From assembly GCF_004114535.1 (NCBI RefSeq), contig NZ_LBJC01000007.1, positions 1 to 64,000 of the forward strand: 64,000 nucleotides of DNA. Direction: 5' to 3'. A program made the translations under genes and the position numbers. Positions 46,122 through 54,403 of the stretch are shown here, in pieces. Source of the stretch: Bradyrhizobium nanningense (GTDB lineage Bacteria; Pseudomonadota; Alphaproteobacteria; Rhizobiales; Xanthobacteraceae). The notes beneath the pieces were generated by a model, which worked only from the letters and a program-made list of their open reading frames with translations, was not told the origin of the DNA and did not search any database. Every line of letters starts with the position of its first letter. Position 1 is the stretch's first letter.

Positions 46122-47713
46122 GCGAAGAGACCGTGCACATACCAATTGGGAGAAGCGGGTTTGCCGTCATCGTCGAACACTTCCCCCTCATAAAGACCGT
46201 CGCGAAAGATCCAGAAGCGCAGGCCCTCGGCATCCTCGATGCGGAAATAATCCCGCGTCAGCTGCTTGCCGTCCTGCCGCCACCATTCCATCGCGATGCG
46301 CTCGGGCCCCTCCACCCGCACGACGGCATGCAGCGCGCGCCGCCAGGTGAATTGATGCGGCGGACCATCCGGCACGGCCGCAAACGGCACCTTGATCGGC
46401 TCCGGCTTGTCGAACAGCCTTAAGGGACGTAGCGGCGGCTCGCTCTCGACACGTGCGGGCCATTCGGCCTGCATGGCGGCAGCAAGATAATGCTGCGCCG
46501 GCGCGACCATTACCGCACATTCAGGAATATGGGTATCCTCAGGCAGATGCACGACGACGCGCTTTCCCCCGATGCGCGCGGCGATGCGGTCGATCAGCGC
46601 GGCGAGCTCGTCATTGTCGTGGACATGGGCGTCGAGATCGCGCTGCTCCTGCACCACGATCTCGGTGCGGCTCGCCGACAGGCGCACCATATCGAAGCCG
46701 AAGCCGGGATCGAGCGGATCGGCGAGCGCATCGAGACGCTCGCGGAACAGGCGGTCGATCACCGCGCTTTTCGTCACCGGACGTCCGGTCTCGACCATGA
46801 TCGCGCGCACCACGCCGTCGGTGCGGAAGAAGGCGGCTTCGAGCCGGCGCGCGCCCTTGCCCTGTTTCTCCATGGATGCGATCAACGTGTCGGCAAGCCG
46901 CGACAGCGTCATCGCGATCATGGTGTCGGTCGCGATCGGCTCGGCAAAGCGCTTCTCCACGATGTAATCGGGCGGCGGCTTGCGCGGGCTGATCGGCGCA
47001 TCGCCCTGCCCCAGCGCGTGGGCGAGCAGCGTGGAGAACCGGGCGCCGAACCGCGCCGTGATCTCGCTCGGCGCGCGCGCGGCGACGTCGCCGATGGTCT
47101 TGAGGCCGGCGCGGCGCAGGCCGGTGGTGATGACCTCGCCTGCGCCGAGCGCGGACACCGGAAACCGCTCGATCGCCGCCGTCTCGTTGCCATCGGCAAC
47201 GATGCTGCCGGAGGCCTGCCGCGTCAGCGTACGCGCGCAGACCGAGGTACCGGCGATCGCCGCACCGACGGCAAAGCCCTGGCGAGCGAGCGCACGAACC
47301 AGCGTCTTTAGCAGCGCAGCCTCGCCGCCGAACAGATGTGCGCAGCCGGTGATATCGAGGAACAGCCCGTGCGGCGGATCGAGCGCCACCAGCGGCGTGA
47401 AGCGGTCGCACCAATCGGCGATGTCGCTGAGCGTCTTCGCATCGGCCACGACATCGGCGTCGAACACTTTCAGATCTGGGCACATCGCCCGGGCATTGGC
47501 CAGAGGTTGGCCGATGTACAGGCCGAGGCGCTCGGCGGCCTCGGCCAGTGCATGGATCACCAACGCATTGTTGTCCTTGATGACGACGATGCTCGGCTCA
47601 TTGCTGTTCTTAACTAGCCCGACGTTCCCAAAGAACCGCTGAATCCGGTCGATGGGCAGGCGCGGCAGCCACAGGCTGAGAATACGTCGACGGCTCACTG
47701 AACTGGCACTCAT
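46118..47713 (-). CDS. imuB: Inactive Y-family polymerase homologue ImuB
   Basis: This 531-residue mutasome scaffold binds the sliding clamp and connects ImuA with DnaE2. It has the Y-family fold, starting RRRILSLWLPRLPIDRIQR. The catalytic acidic positions are lost: SLWLPRLPID replaces the usual D-x-D segment and LDPPHGLFLDITG replaces the S-x-D-E segment. That identifies ImuB instead of an active DinB. The start lies 104 bases inside imuA, and the stop overlaps the dnaE2 start, so translation of the three genes is coupled. Confidence 0.93.
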   Translation of the reverse strand: MSASSVSRRRILSLWLPRLPIDRIQRFFGNVGLVKNSNEPSIVVIKDNNALVIHALAEAAERLGLYIGQPLANARAMCPDLKVFDADVVADAKTLSDIADWCDRFTPLVALDPPHGLFLDITGCAHLFGGEAALLKTLVRALARQGFAVGAAIAGTSVCARTLTRQASGSIVADGNETAAIERFPVSALGAGEVITTGLRRAGLKTIGDVAARAPSEITARFGARFSTLLAHALGQGDAPISPRKPPPDYIVEKRFAEPIATDTMIAMTLSRLADTLIASMEKQGKGARRLEAAFFRTDGVVRAIMVETGRPVTKSAVIDRLFRERLDALADPLDPGFGFDMVRLSASRTEIVVQEQRDLDAHVHDNDELAALIDRIAARIGGKRVVVHLPEDTHIPECAVMVAPAQHYLAAAMQAEWPARVESEPPLRPLRLFDKPEPIKVPFAAVPDGPPHQFTWRRALHAVVRVEGPERIAMEWWRQDGKQLTRDYFRIEDAEGLRFWIFRDGLYEGEVFDDDGKPASPNWYVHGLFA

Positions 47714-48416
47714 CACAATTCCATTCCATGATCCACCGGCCGCACGGGCCATGACGATTGCGCAACAGCTCGGCATCGAAGCGCGGCGCGCCCCAGGCGT
47801 CCCAAGGCGCCGCAGGCATTGAAGCCGATCCCGGCGGCGAATGCGCCGCGCGCAGCATCCATCGCGTCTCCGCGGTCGACGGCAAAGGTTGCGCCGCCAT
47901 GCGCAGCATCAGGCCGGTGACGCCGGAGCCTTGCGCGGCCAGCGTCAGCTTGCGGCTCGCCACCAGATCGAACTGCCTGGTCTCGCCCCAAAGCTCGAGC
48001 ACGACGGCGCCCAGCGCGTCGCAGGCGAGCGCATCGGCCGAGGTGCGCAGCGCGCTCTCGACATCGGCGGCGCGGACCATCACCACGCGGCGCGGATCGA
48101 GGCCGAGCTCTTTGAGCCCGCTCATCGACAGCGCGCCGGTTTCGATTTCCGAAAAATCCTGCCGCACCCACAGCAGCGGTTTGCGTGCCGTCACGCGCCC
48201 TGCGAGGCCCATGACAAACCCCGTTGCCGCCGCGCCCTGAGGCCCAGCGCAAAACACCTCGTGGATCGCCGCGCGGGCGAGCCCGCCCTTCAGCGCGTCG
48301 TCGACCTCGCCGTGGCCGAGCGCCACCCGATCGTGCCGATGCACGACCTCCGCCGTCTCGATGCGCTCGATCTGGCCGCGCAAGATCGCAAGCGCGCTCA
48401 TACGTGCGCCGCTCAT
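47610..48416 (-). CDS. imuA: ImuA/SulA-like RecA-related mutasome protein
   Basis: This 268-residue RecA/SulA-like protein is the first gene of imuA-imuB-dnaE2. It has LARAAIHEVFCAGPQGAAATGFVMGLAGRV and LLWVRQDFSEIETGALS, as in ImuA proteins, and the C-terminal ELLRNRHGPCGRWIMEWNCDECQFSEP. GAGGAG nine bases before the ATG supports this start. Its 3' part overlaps imuB by 104 bases in another frame. A LexA box lies upstream. Confidence 0.92.
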   Translation of the reverse strand: MSGARMSALAILRGQIERIETAEVVHRHDRVALGHGEVDDALKGGLARAAIHEVFCAGPQGAAATGFVMGLAGRVTARKPLLWVRQDFSEIETGALSMSGLKELGLDPRRVVMVRAADVESALRTSADALACDALGAVVLELWGETRQFDLVASRKLTLAAQGSGVTGLMLRMAAQPLPSTAETRWMLRAAHSPPGSASMPAAPWDAWGAPRFDAELLRNRHGPCGRWIMEWNCDECQFSEPSTYSQPVAAAPAHRPDSAVLWERRAS

Positions 48417-48480
48417 GCTCGCCGCTCCTCAGGAATTGGTGCCGTGGTCTTCAAAAGAAGAACCAGCGGCTGGCCCATTT

Positions 48481-48495
48481 GTTCATGATATGTTC
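48481..48495. promoter_or_regulatory. LexA (SOS) box shared by divergent DNA-damage genes
   Basis: GTTC-ATGATAT-GTTC exactly matches the alphaproteobacterial LexA consensus GTTC-N7-GTTC. It sits in the 161-base gap between imuA (minus) and the radical-SAM gene (plus), 64 and 82 bases from their starts. TAATATAAAG just after it may be a -10 region for the plus-strand gene. No second box was seen. Confidence 0.85.
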
Positions 48496-48577
48496 TAATA
48501 TAAAGCTAACGACGCCCGAAGAGTCAATCGAATTGGCGATCTGTCGGATTCATCAGCGGAATCAAAGGGATTCAAAC

Positions 48578-49813
48578 ATGGATGTGCAACGCAAGCTGGA
48601 GATCCTGGCCGATGCCGCCAAGTACGACGCGTCCTGCGCCTCCAGCGGCACCGAAAAGCGGGATTCCAGCGACGGCAAGGGCATGGGTTCGACCGCACCG
48701 GGCATGGGCATCTGCCATTCCTATGCACCGGACGGACGCTGCATCTCCCTGCTCAAGGTGCTGCTGACCAACGCCTGCAATTACGATTGCCTCTATTGCG
48801 TCAACCGCGCCTCCTCGAACGTGCCGCGCGCCCGCTTCACCATCGCGGAAGTGGTCAAGCTGACGCTCGACTTCTACCGGCGCAATTACATCGAAGGTCT
48901 CTTCCTCTCCTCCGGCATCATCCGCAGCCCCGATTACACCATGGAGCAAGTGGTCAGCGTCGCGCGAAAACTGCGCGAGGAGCATCACTTCCGCGGCTAC
49001 ATCCATCTGAAGACCATTCCCGAGGCCGACGACGTGCTGATCGCGGAGGCCGGCAAATATGCCGATCGTCTCTCCATCAACATCGAGATGCCGCAGGAGG
49101 CGAGCCTGCAGCAATTCGCGCCGGAGAAGGACGTGCGCGCGATCCGCCACACCATGGGCCGGCTGCGGCTGAAGCTCGACGAGGCCGAGGAAGACCGCAG
49201 CGCAAAGACGAAGGCCAGGCCGCAGCGCTTTGCGCCCGCCGGGCAAAGCACGCAGATGATCGTTGGCGCAGACAGCGCCTCCGACCACACCATTCTCCAC
49301 ACCAGCGCCAATCTCTACGGCGCCTACCGGCTGCGGCGCGTCTATTATTCCGCCTTCAGCCCGATTCCCGACGCGAGCCGCGCCTTGCCTCTGGTGCAGC
49401 CGCCGCTGCTGCGCGAGCACCGGCTCTATCAGGCCGACTGGCTGATGCGGTTCTACGGCTTCGACGTTGCGGAGATCGTCGACGACAGCGCGATGCTGCC
49501 GCTCGAGATCGATCCAAAGCTCGCCTGGGCGCTGCGCCACCGCGACCGCTTCCCGCTCGACGTCAACCGCGCCAGCCGTGAGGAATTGCTGCGCGTGCCG
49601 GGCTTCGGCACCAGGGCGGTCGAACGCATCATCGCGACACGGCGCACCACCACGATCCGCCTCGCCGATCTCGCGCGCCTGCACGTGCCCAAGCACAAGG
49701 CGCTGCCGTTCATCGTCCTCAGCGATCACCGTCCCTCGCCACACCGTCTCGACGACGCGCGGCTGATCGAACGGTTCAAACCGAAGGCAACACAATTGGG
49801 GTTTGGCTTCTGA
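48578..49813 (+). CDS. Putative DNA modification/repair radical SAM protein (TIGR03916-like)
   Basis: This 411-residue radical SAM enzyme has the cluster motif C67-NYD-C71-LY-C74 (NACNYDCLYCVNRASS). The C-terminus has a helix-hairpin-helix DNA-binding region (NRASREELLRVPGFGTRAVERIIATRR). This matches the family linked to UDG-like proteins (TIGR03916). The reaction is unknown. It may alter damaged or modified DNA for the downstream UdgX protein. AAAGGGA precedes the ATG. Its stop overlaps the start of the UdgX gene by one base. Confidence 0.9.
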   Translation: MDVQRKLEILADAAKYDASCASSGTEKRDSSDGKGMGSTAPGMGICHSYAPDGRCISLLKVLLTNACNYDCLYCVNRASSNVPRARFTIAEVVKLTLDFYRRNYIEGLFLSSGIIRSPDYTMEQVVSVARKLREEHHFRGYIHLKTIPEADDVLIAEAGKYADRLSINIEMPQEASLQQFAPEKDVRAIRHTMGRLRLKLDEAEEDRSAKTKARPQRFAPAGQSTQMIVGADSASDHTILHTSANLYGAYRLRRVYYSAFSPIPDASRALPLVQPPLLREHRLYQADWLMRFYGFDVAEIVDDSAMLPLEIDPKLAWALRHRDRFPLDVNRASREELLRVPGFGTRAVERIIATRRTTTIRLADLARLHVPKHKALPFIVLSDHRPSPHRLDDARLIERFKPKATQLGFGF

Positions 49814-51255
49814 TGCAATACATCATCCTCGACACCGAAACCGATTTCGACGGCTGGCGCAAAGCCGCACGCAGCCTCGTGCTCCATCACGTGAAGCCCG
49901 CCGACGTCACCTGGGCCGTGCAAGGCGGCGAAACCGAGCTGTTCGCACCGCCCGCGCCGTCACCGATCCTGGAGGTGAACGACGGCACCTTCAACGTGTC
50001 AGGCAAATTCATCGAGCTCGCGAAAGCAGCGATTCTGCACCGCGATCCCGAGCGCTTTGCCATCCTCTATCGGCTGCTGTTTCGGCTGAAGGACAATCAC
50101 GATCTCATCGAGGTCGCGACCGACCCTGACGTCGCGCAAGTCACCGCCATGGCGAGAGCGGTTCATCGCGACGAGCACAAGATGCATGCCTTCGTGCGCT
50201 TCCGCGAGATCGGCAGGGAACGCGCAGCGCATTACGTTGCCTGGTTCGAGCCGGAGCATCACATCGTGGAGCTCGCCGCGCCGTTCTTCGCCCGGCGCTT
50301 TGCCGACATGCCCTGGTCGATCCTGACGCCGGACCTCTGCGCGCACTGGGATGGCCACGCGCTCTCGTTCACCTCAGGTGTCAGCAAGAGCGAGGCGCCG
50401 GGCGAAGACCGACTCGAGGAAACCTGGCGGCGTTACTACGCCAGCATCTTCAATCCGGCCCGGCTCAAGGTGAAGGCGATGCAGGCCGAGATGCCGAAGA
50501 AATACTGGAGGAACCTGCCCGAGGCTTCGATCATTAAGCCCTTGATCGAGGACGCCGAGCGCATGACCGGCGCCATGATCGCCAACGCCGCAACCGATCC
50601 GCACAAGCCCCAGAAGCGGCCGGAGGCTCCGATGAAACGCAAGACCACCGCCGACGATCTCGAATCCCTCCGCGAGGAAGCCGCGCATTGCCGCGCCTGC
50701 CATCTCTACAAGGACGCGACCCAGACCGTGTTCGGCGAAGGCCCGAAGTCAGCCAACATCATGCTGGTCGGCGAGCAGCCCGGCGACAAGGAAGACCTCG
50801 CCGGCCATCCCTTCGTCGGCCCGGCCGGGCAGATGCTGGACCGTGCGCTGGAGGAAGCCGGCGTCGACCGCAAGAAGGTCTATGTCACCAACGCGGTCAA
50901 GCACTTCAAATTCGTGCCGCGCGGAAAGATCCGCCTGCACCAGAAGCCGAATACGCCTGAGATCCGGGCATGCCGGCAATGGTTTGAGCGGGAGGTTGCG
51001 GCAATTCAGCCCGATCTGATCGTGGCGATGGGTGCCACCGCGGCACAAAGTGTATTCGGCAAGATCACCCCGATCGGCAAGAGCCGCGGCCGCCTCATAG
51101 AGCTTCCCGACGGACGAAAAGCGCTGGTGACGGTGCACCCGTCCTACCTGCTGCGACTGCCTGATCCGGAAGCCAAGGCGCTGGAATATCGTCGGTTTGT
51201 CGACGATTTGAAGATTGCCGCGAGCTTGCAGAGGAAAGCGGCGCGCGCCGCCTGA
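49813..51255 (+). CDS. DUF4130/TIGR03915 domain fused to UdgX-type uracil-DNA glycosylase
   Basis: The protein has 480 residues. Residues 1-260 form the DNA-metabolism domain (TIGR03915/DUF4130: IILDTETDFDGWRKAARSLV, YRLLFRLKDNHDLIEVATD). Residues about 280-475 form a UdgX-type family 4/5-like UDG with iron-sulfur cysteines (C293, C296, C387), GEQPGDKEDLAGHPFVGPAGQ and HPSYLLR (His442). UdgX covalently traps uracil through the His of its KRRIH motif; here the motif reads K-I-R-L-H with His376 kept. It probably acts with the adjacent radical SAM protein. Confidence 0.92.
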   Translation: MQYIILDTETDFDGWRKAARSLVLHHVKPADVTWAVQGGETELFAPPAPSPILEVNDGTFNVSGKFIELAKAAILHRDPERFAILYRLLFRLKDNHDLIEVATDPDVAQVTAMARAVHRDEHKMHAFVRFREIGRERAAHYVAWFEPEHHIVELAAPFFARRFADMPWSILTPDLCAHWDGHALSFTSGVSKSEAPGEDRLEETWRRYYASIFNPARLKVKAMQAEMPKKYWRNLPEASIIKPLIEDAERMTGAMIANAATDPHKPQKRPEAPMKRKTTADDLESLREEAAHCRACHLYKDATQTVFGEGPKSANIMLVGEQPGDKEDLAGHPFVGPAGQMLDRALEEAGVDRKKVYVTNAVKHFKFVPRGKIRLHQKPNTPEIRACRQWFEREVAAIQPDLIVAMGATAAQSVFGKITPIGKSRGRLIELPDGRKALVTVHPSYLLRLPDPEAKALEYRRFVDDLKIAASLQRKAARAA

Positions 51256-51354
51256 ATACTGGCAAGAAAGCGGTTTTCAACCGCCGCTTGTCATCCCGCC
51301 TTCAAATCCGTCGCAGACAATGCCCCTCAATTGCAAGTCAAGGGGCGTCCAGAC

Positions 51355-52983
51355 ATGACCGATGTTGCATTCGACCGCGCGGTAGCAGATCCCGCGCCCG
51401 TCCAGCCGGCCTCGCGGCCAAATCTCGACAAGGGCTTCAATCCACTGACGATGATCCTGTTCTTCGGCATCCTCGCCGTTGGCCTTCTGTTCGTCGCCTA
51501 CAGCATTTATGTCGACGTCAACGCGACCGGCACACGCGTGACGACCTACCTGCCCTACATCCTGCTGTTCGTCGCGCTGCTGATCGCGCTCGGCTTCGAG
51601 TTCGTCAACGGCTTCCACGACACCGCCAATGCGGTCGCGACCGTGATCTACACCCATTCGCTGCCGGCCGAAGTCGCGGTGATGTGGTCGGGCTTCTTCA
51701 ACTTCCTTGGCGTGCTCTTGTCCTCCGGCGCGGTCGCCTTCGGCATCGTCTCGCTGCTGCCGGTCGAGCTGATCCTCCAGGTCGGCTCCAGCGCCGGTTT
51801 CGCCATGGTGTTCGCGCTGCTGATCGCCGCGATCCTGTGGAATCTCGGCACCTGGCTCTTCGGCCTGCCCGCCTCCTCCTCGCACACGCTGATCGGCTCG
51901 ATCATCGGCGTCGGCGTCGCCAACGCCGTCATGCGCGGCCGCGACGGCACCTCGGGCGTGGACTGGAGCAAGGCCACCGAGATCGGCTACGCGCTGCTGC
52001 TGTCGCCGCTGGTCGGCTTCATCTGCGCCGCCGTGCTGCTGCTGCTGCTCAAGTTCATCGTGCGCAACCCGGCGCTCTACGCCGCGCCCGAAGGCAACAA
52101 GGCGCCACCGCTCTGGATCCGCGGCCTGCTGATCGCAACCTGCACCGGCGTCAGCTTCGCGCACGGCTCCAATGACGGCCAGAAGGGCATGGGCCTGATC
52201 ATGCTGATCCTGATCGGCACGGTGCCGACGGCTTACGCCCTCAACCGCGCGCTGCCGGAATCCCAGGTCGCCCAGTTCCAGAAGACCTCGGACGCCGCGT
52301 CCAAGGTGATCGCGGCGAAAGGCGCCGGTCACAGCATCATCGGCGATCCCCGCCCGGCCGTGACGCAATACATCGCGCTGCATCAGATCAACGAGGGCAC
52401 CTATCCCTCGCTCGCCGTGCTGGTGAAGGACGTCGGCGATCAGGTCGCCAAATACGGCACGCTGAACAAGGTCCCGGCGGAAGCCGTCGGCAACACCCGC
52501 AACGACATGTACATGACGTCGGAAGCGATCCGCTTCCTGATGAAGGACAAGGAGAACGATCTCGGCAAGGAGGAGATCGCGACCCTGAACGCCTACAAGG
52601 GCTCGCTCGATGCCGCCACCAAGTTCATTCCGACCTGGGTGAAGATCGCGGTCGCCATCGCGCTCGGCCTCGGCACCATGATCGGCTGGAAGCGCATCGT
52701 CGTCACCGTCGGCGAGAAGATCGGCAAGAGCCACCTCACCTATGCGCAGGGCGCGTCCGCCGAGCTCGTGGCCGCCGCCACGATCGGTGCCGCCGACATG
52801 TTCGGCCTGCCGGTCTCGACCACGCACGTGCTGTCGTCCGGCGTCGCCGGCGCCATGGCGGCCAACGGTTCGGGCCTGCAATGGTCGACCATCCGCAACC
52901 TGCTGATGGCCTGGGTGCTGACGCTGCCCTGCGCGATCATGCTGTCGGCCACGCTCTACGTGATCTTCTCGCGCATCTTCTGA
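51355..52983 (+). CDS. pit: Inorganic phosphate transporter, Pit family
   Basis: This 542-residue membrane transporter moves phosphate (usually as a metal-phosphate complex) with protons. The two family signatures are GFEFVNGFHDTANAVATVIYT and MFGLPVSTTHVLSSGVAGAMAA, with LPASSSHTLIGSIIG in between. A long cytoplasmic or periplasmic loop of about 170 residues separates the two halves. I chose MTDVAFDRAV. The gene ends at an intrinsic terminator. The window has no PhoU-like gene, which often accompanies low-affinity Pit systems. Confidence 0.93.
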   Translation: MTDVAFDRAVADPAPVQPASRPNLDKGFNPLTMILFFGILAVGLLFVAYSIYVDVNATGTRVTTYLPYILLFVALLIALGFEFVNGFHDTANAVATVIYTHSLPAEVAVMWSGFFNFLGVLLSSGAVAFGIVSLLPVELILQVGSSAGFAMVFALLIAAILWNLGTWLFGLPASSSHTLIGSIIGVGVANAVMRGRDGTSGVDWSKATEIGYALLLSPLVGFICAAVLLLLLKFIVRNPALYAAPEGNKAPPLWIRGLLIATCTGVSFAHGSNDGQKGMGLIMLILIGTVPTAYALNRALPESQVAQFQKTSDAASKVIAAKGAGHSIIGDPRPAVTQYIALHQINEGTYPSLAVLVKDVGDQVAKYGTLNKVPAEAVGNTRNDMYMTSEAIRFLMKDKENDLGKEEIATLNAYKGSLDAATKFIPTWVKIAVAIALGLGTMIGWKRIVVTVGEKIGKSHLTYAQGASAELVAAATIGAADMFGLPVSTTHVLSSGVAGAMAANGSGLQWSTIRNLLMAWVLTLPCAIMLSATLYVIFSRIF

Positions 52984-53004
52984 GCGATCACGCTCCTCAA
53001 AGAC

Positions 53005-53034
53005 AAAGGGCCCGTGCGATGCACGGGCCCTTTT
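53005..53034 (+). terminator. Intrinsic terminator after pit
   Basis: AAAGGGCCCGTG and CACGGGCCCTTT form a 12-bp stem with loop CGATG, followed by TCATTTGTGTTTT. It is 22 bases after the pit stop. The A-rich left flank (on the minus strand T-rich) may let it also terminate the convergent amidohydrolase transcript. Confidence 0.85.
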
Positions 53035-53056
53035 CATTTGTGTTTTGAGCTTAGCC

Positions 53057-54229
53057 TTACGACGCCGCCAGCTGTTCCTCGACTAGCTTCACCCAGTAGG
53101 ACGTGCCGTAGACGATGGCCTCGTCGTTGAAATTGTAGGCGGGGTGATGCAGGCCGGCGCTGTCGCCGTTGCCGCAGAAGATGAAGGCGCCGGGCCTCGC
53201 TTCCAGCATGTAGGCGAAATCCTCGCCGCCCATCAGCGGCGGCATCTCGTGCACATTGGCATCGCCTGCGACCTGCTTGGCGATGCGCTGCGCCACCTCG
53301 GTCTCCGCGGCGTGGTTGTTCACGACCGGGTAGTTACGCTTGTAGTGCAGGTCGATCTTGGCGCCGGTGATCTGCGCCACGCCAGCCACGACCTCGTGCA
53401 CGCGCTTCTCGACGAGCTTGCGCACCTCGGGCGAGAGCGTGCGGATGGTGCCCCTCAGCGTCGCCGTCTGCGGAATGACGTTGCGGGCGTTGCCGGCGTG
53501 GAATTCGCAGATCGAGATCACCGCCGATTCCAGGGGATCGACGCTGCGCGCGACAATCGACTGCAGCGCCGAGATCACCTGCGCGCCGACCAGCACGGAA
53601 TCGATGCATTTGTGCGGACGCGCGGCGTGACCGCCGAGGCCCTCGATCATGATGTCGACCTCGTCGGTCGCCGCCATGATCGGACCAGGCCGGATCGCGA
53701 ACGAGCCGACCGGAATGCCCGGACCATTATGCATGCCGTAGACCTGCTCGATGCCGAACCGCTCCATCAGGCCGTCCTTGACCATGGCCGCGCCGCCGGC
53801 GCCGCCCTCTTCGGCCGGCTGGAAAATAACGACCGCATCGCCGGCAAAATTGCGGGTCTCGGCGAGGTAGCGGGCTGCCCCGAGCAGCATCGCGGTGTGG
53901 CCGTCATGGCCGCAGGCGTGCATCTTGCCCGGGGTCTTGGAGGCGTAAGACAGGTTGGTCTGCTCGTCGACGGGCAGCGCGTCCATGTCGGCACGCATGC
54001 CGATCACCTTGAGCCCCTCGCCGGCCGGCTTATTCCCCTTGATGACGCCGACCACGCCGGTCTGGCCAAGGCCGGTCACGACCTCATCGCAGCCGAACTC
54101 CCGCAGCCGATCCGCCACGAATGCTGCAGTGCGATGAACGTCGTACAGCAGCTCGGGATGCTGATGAATGTCCCGGCGCCAGGCCTGAATATCGGGTTGA
54201 AGGTCGGCGACGCGGTTCACGATGGGCAT
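53057..54229 (-). CDS. M20-family amidohydrolase (hippurate/IAA-amino acid hydrolase-like)
   Basis: This 390-residue zinc amidohydrolase cleaves N-acyl amino acids. The metal-site and family motifs are DIHQHPEL, ADMDALPV, MHACGHDGHTAMLLG, FQPAEEGGAGG and the C-terminal GEDFAYML. It resembles hippurate hydrolases and auxin-amino acid hydrolases; the true substrate is not evident. It has no signal peptide. The start MPIVNRVADL lies 174 bases from the divergent GMC gene. Confidence 0.93.
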   Translation of the reverse strand: MPIVNRVADLQPDIQAWRRDIHQHPELLYDVHRTAAFVADRLREFGCDEVVTGLGQTGVVGVIKGNKPAGEGLKVIGMRADMDALPVDEQTNLSYASKTPGKMHACGHDGHTAMLLGAARYLAETRNFAGDAVVIFQPAEEGGAGGAAMVKDGLMERFGIEQVYGMHNGPGIPVGSFAIRPGPIMAATDEVDIMIEGLGGHAARPHKCIDSVLVGAQVISALQSIVARSVDPLESAVISICEFHAGNARNVIPQTATLRGTIRTLSPEVRKLVEKRVHEVVAGVAQITGAKIDLHYKRNYPVVNNHAAETEVAQRIAKQVAGDANVHEMPPLMGGEDFAYMLEARPGAFIFCGNGDSAGLHHPAYNFNDEAIVYGTSYWVKLVEEQLAAS

Positions 54230-54319
54230 TGAGGGTCTCGAGCTTTGTTGGAATACAGGACTCTCTACCATGCAAGCAGCAGTCCACCCAACTGCCCGGG
54301 ATCGGGGCCTAGCCCTGAC

Positions 54320-54361
54320 CTGCCGGCATGGCCGGGCTTGTCCCGGCCCGCGACGTCTGCC
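54320..54361. repeat. Dispersed repeat fragment, GGCATGGCCGGGCTTGTCCCGGCC type
   Basis: GGCCGGG and CCCGGCC form a short hairpin with an adjoining GTCTGCCTATTAG segment. Related sequence occurs at 42535-42560 and 58478-58520. It lies in the divergent gap before the GMC gene. Confidence 0.5.
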
Positions 54362-54403
54362 TATTAGGACGAAACGTCGATTGACCATCCGGGTGGGAGC
54401 AGA

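Noticed and set aside
51256..51354. Pho box upstream of the phosphate transporter gene
   Set aside because: CTTGTCATCC has a partial half-site only and no second half at the required spacing.
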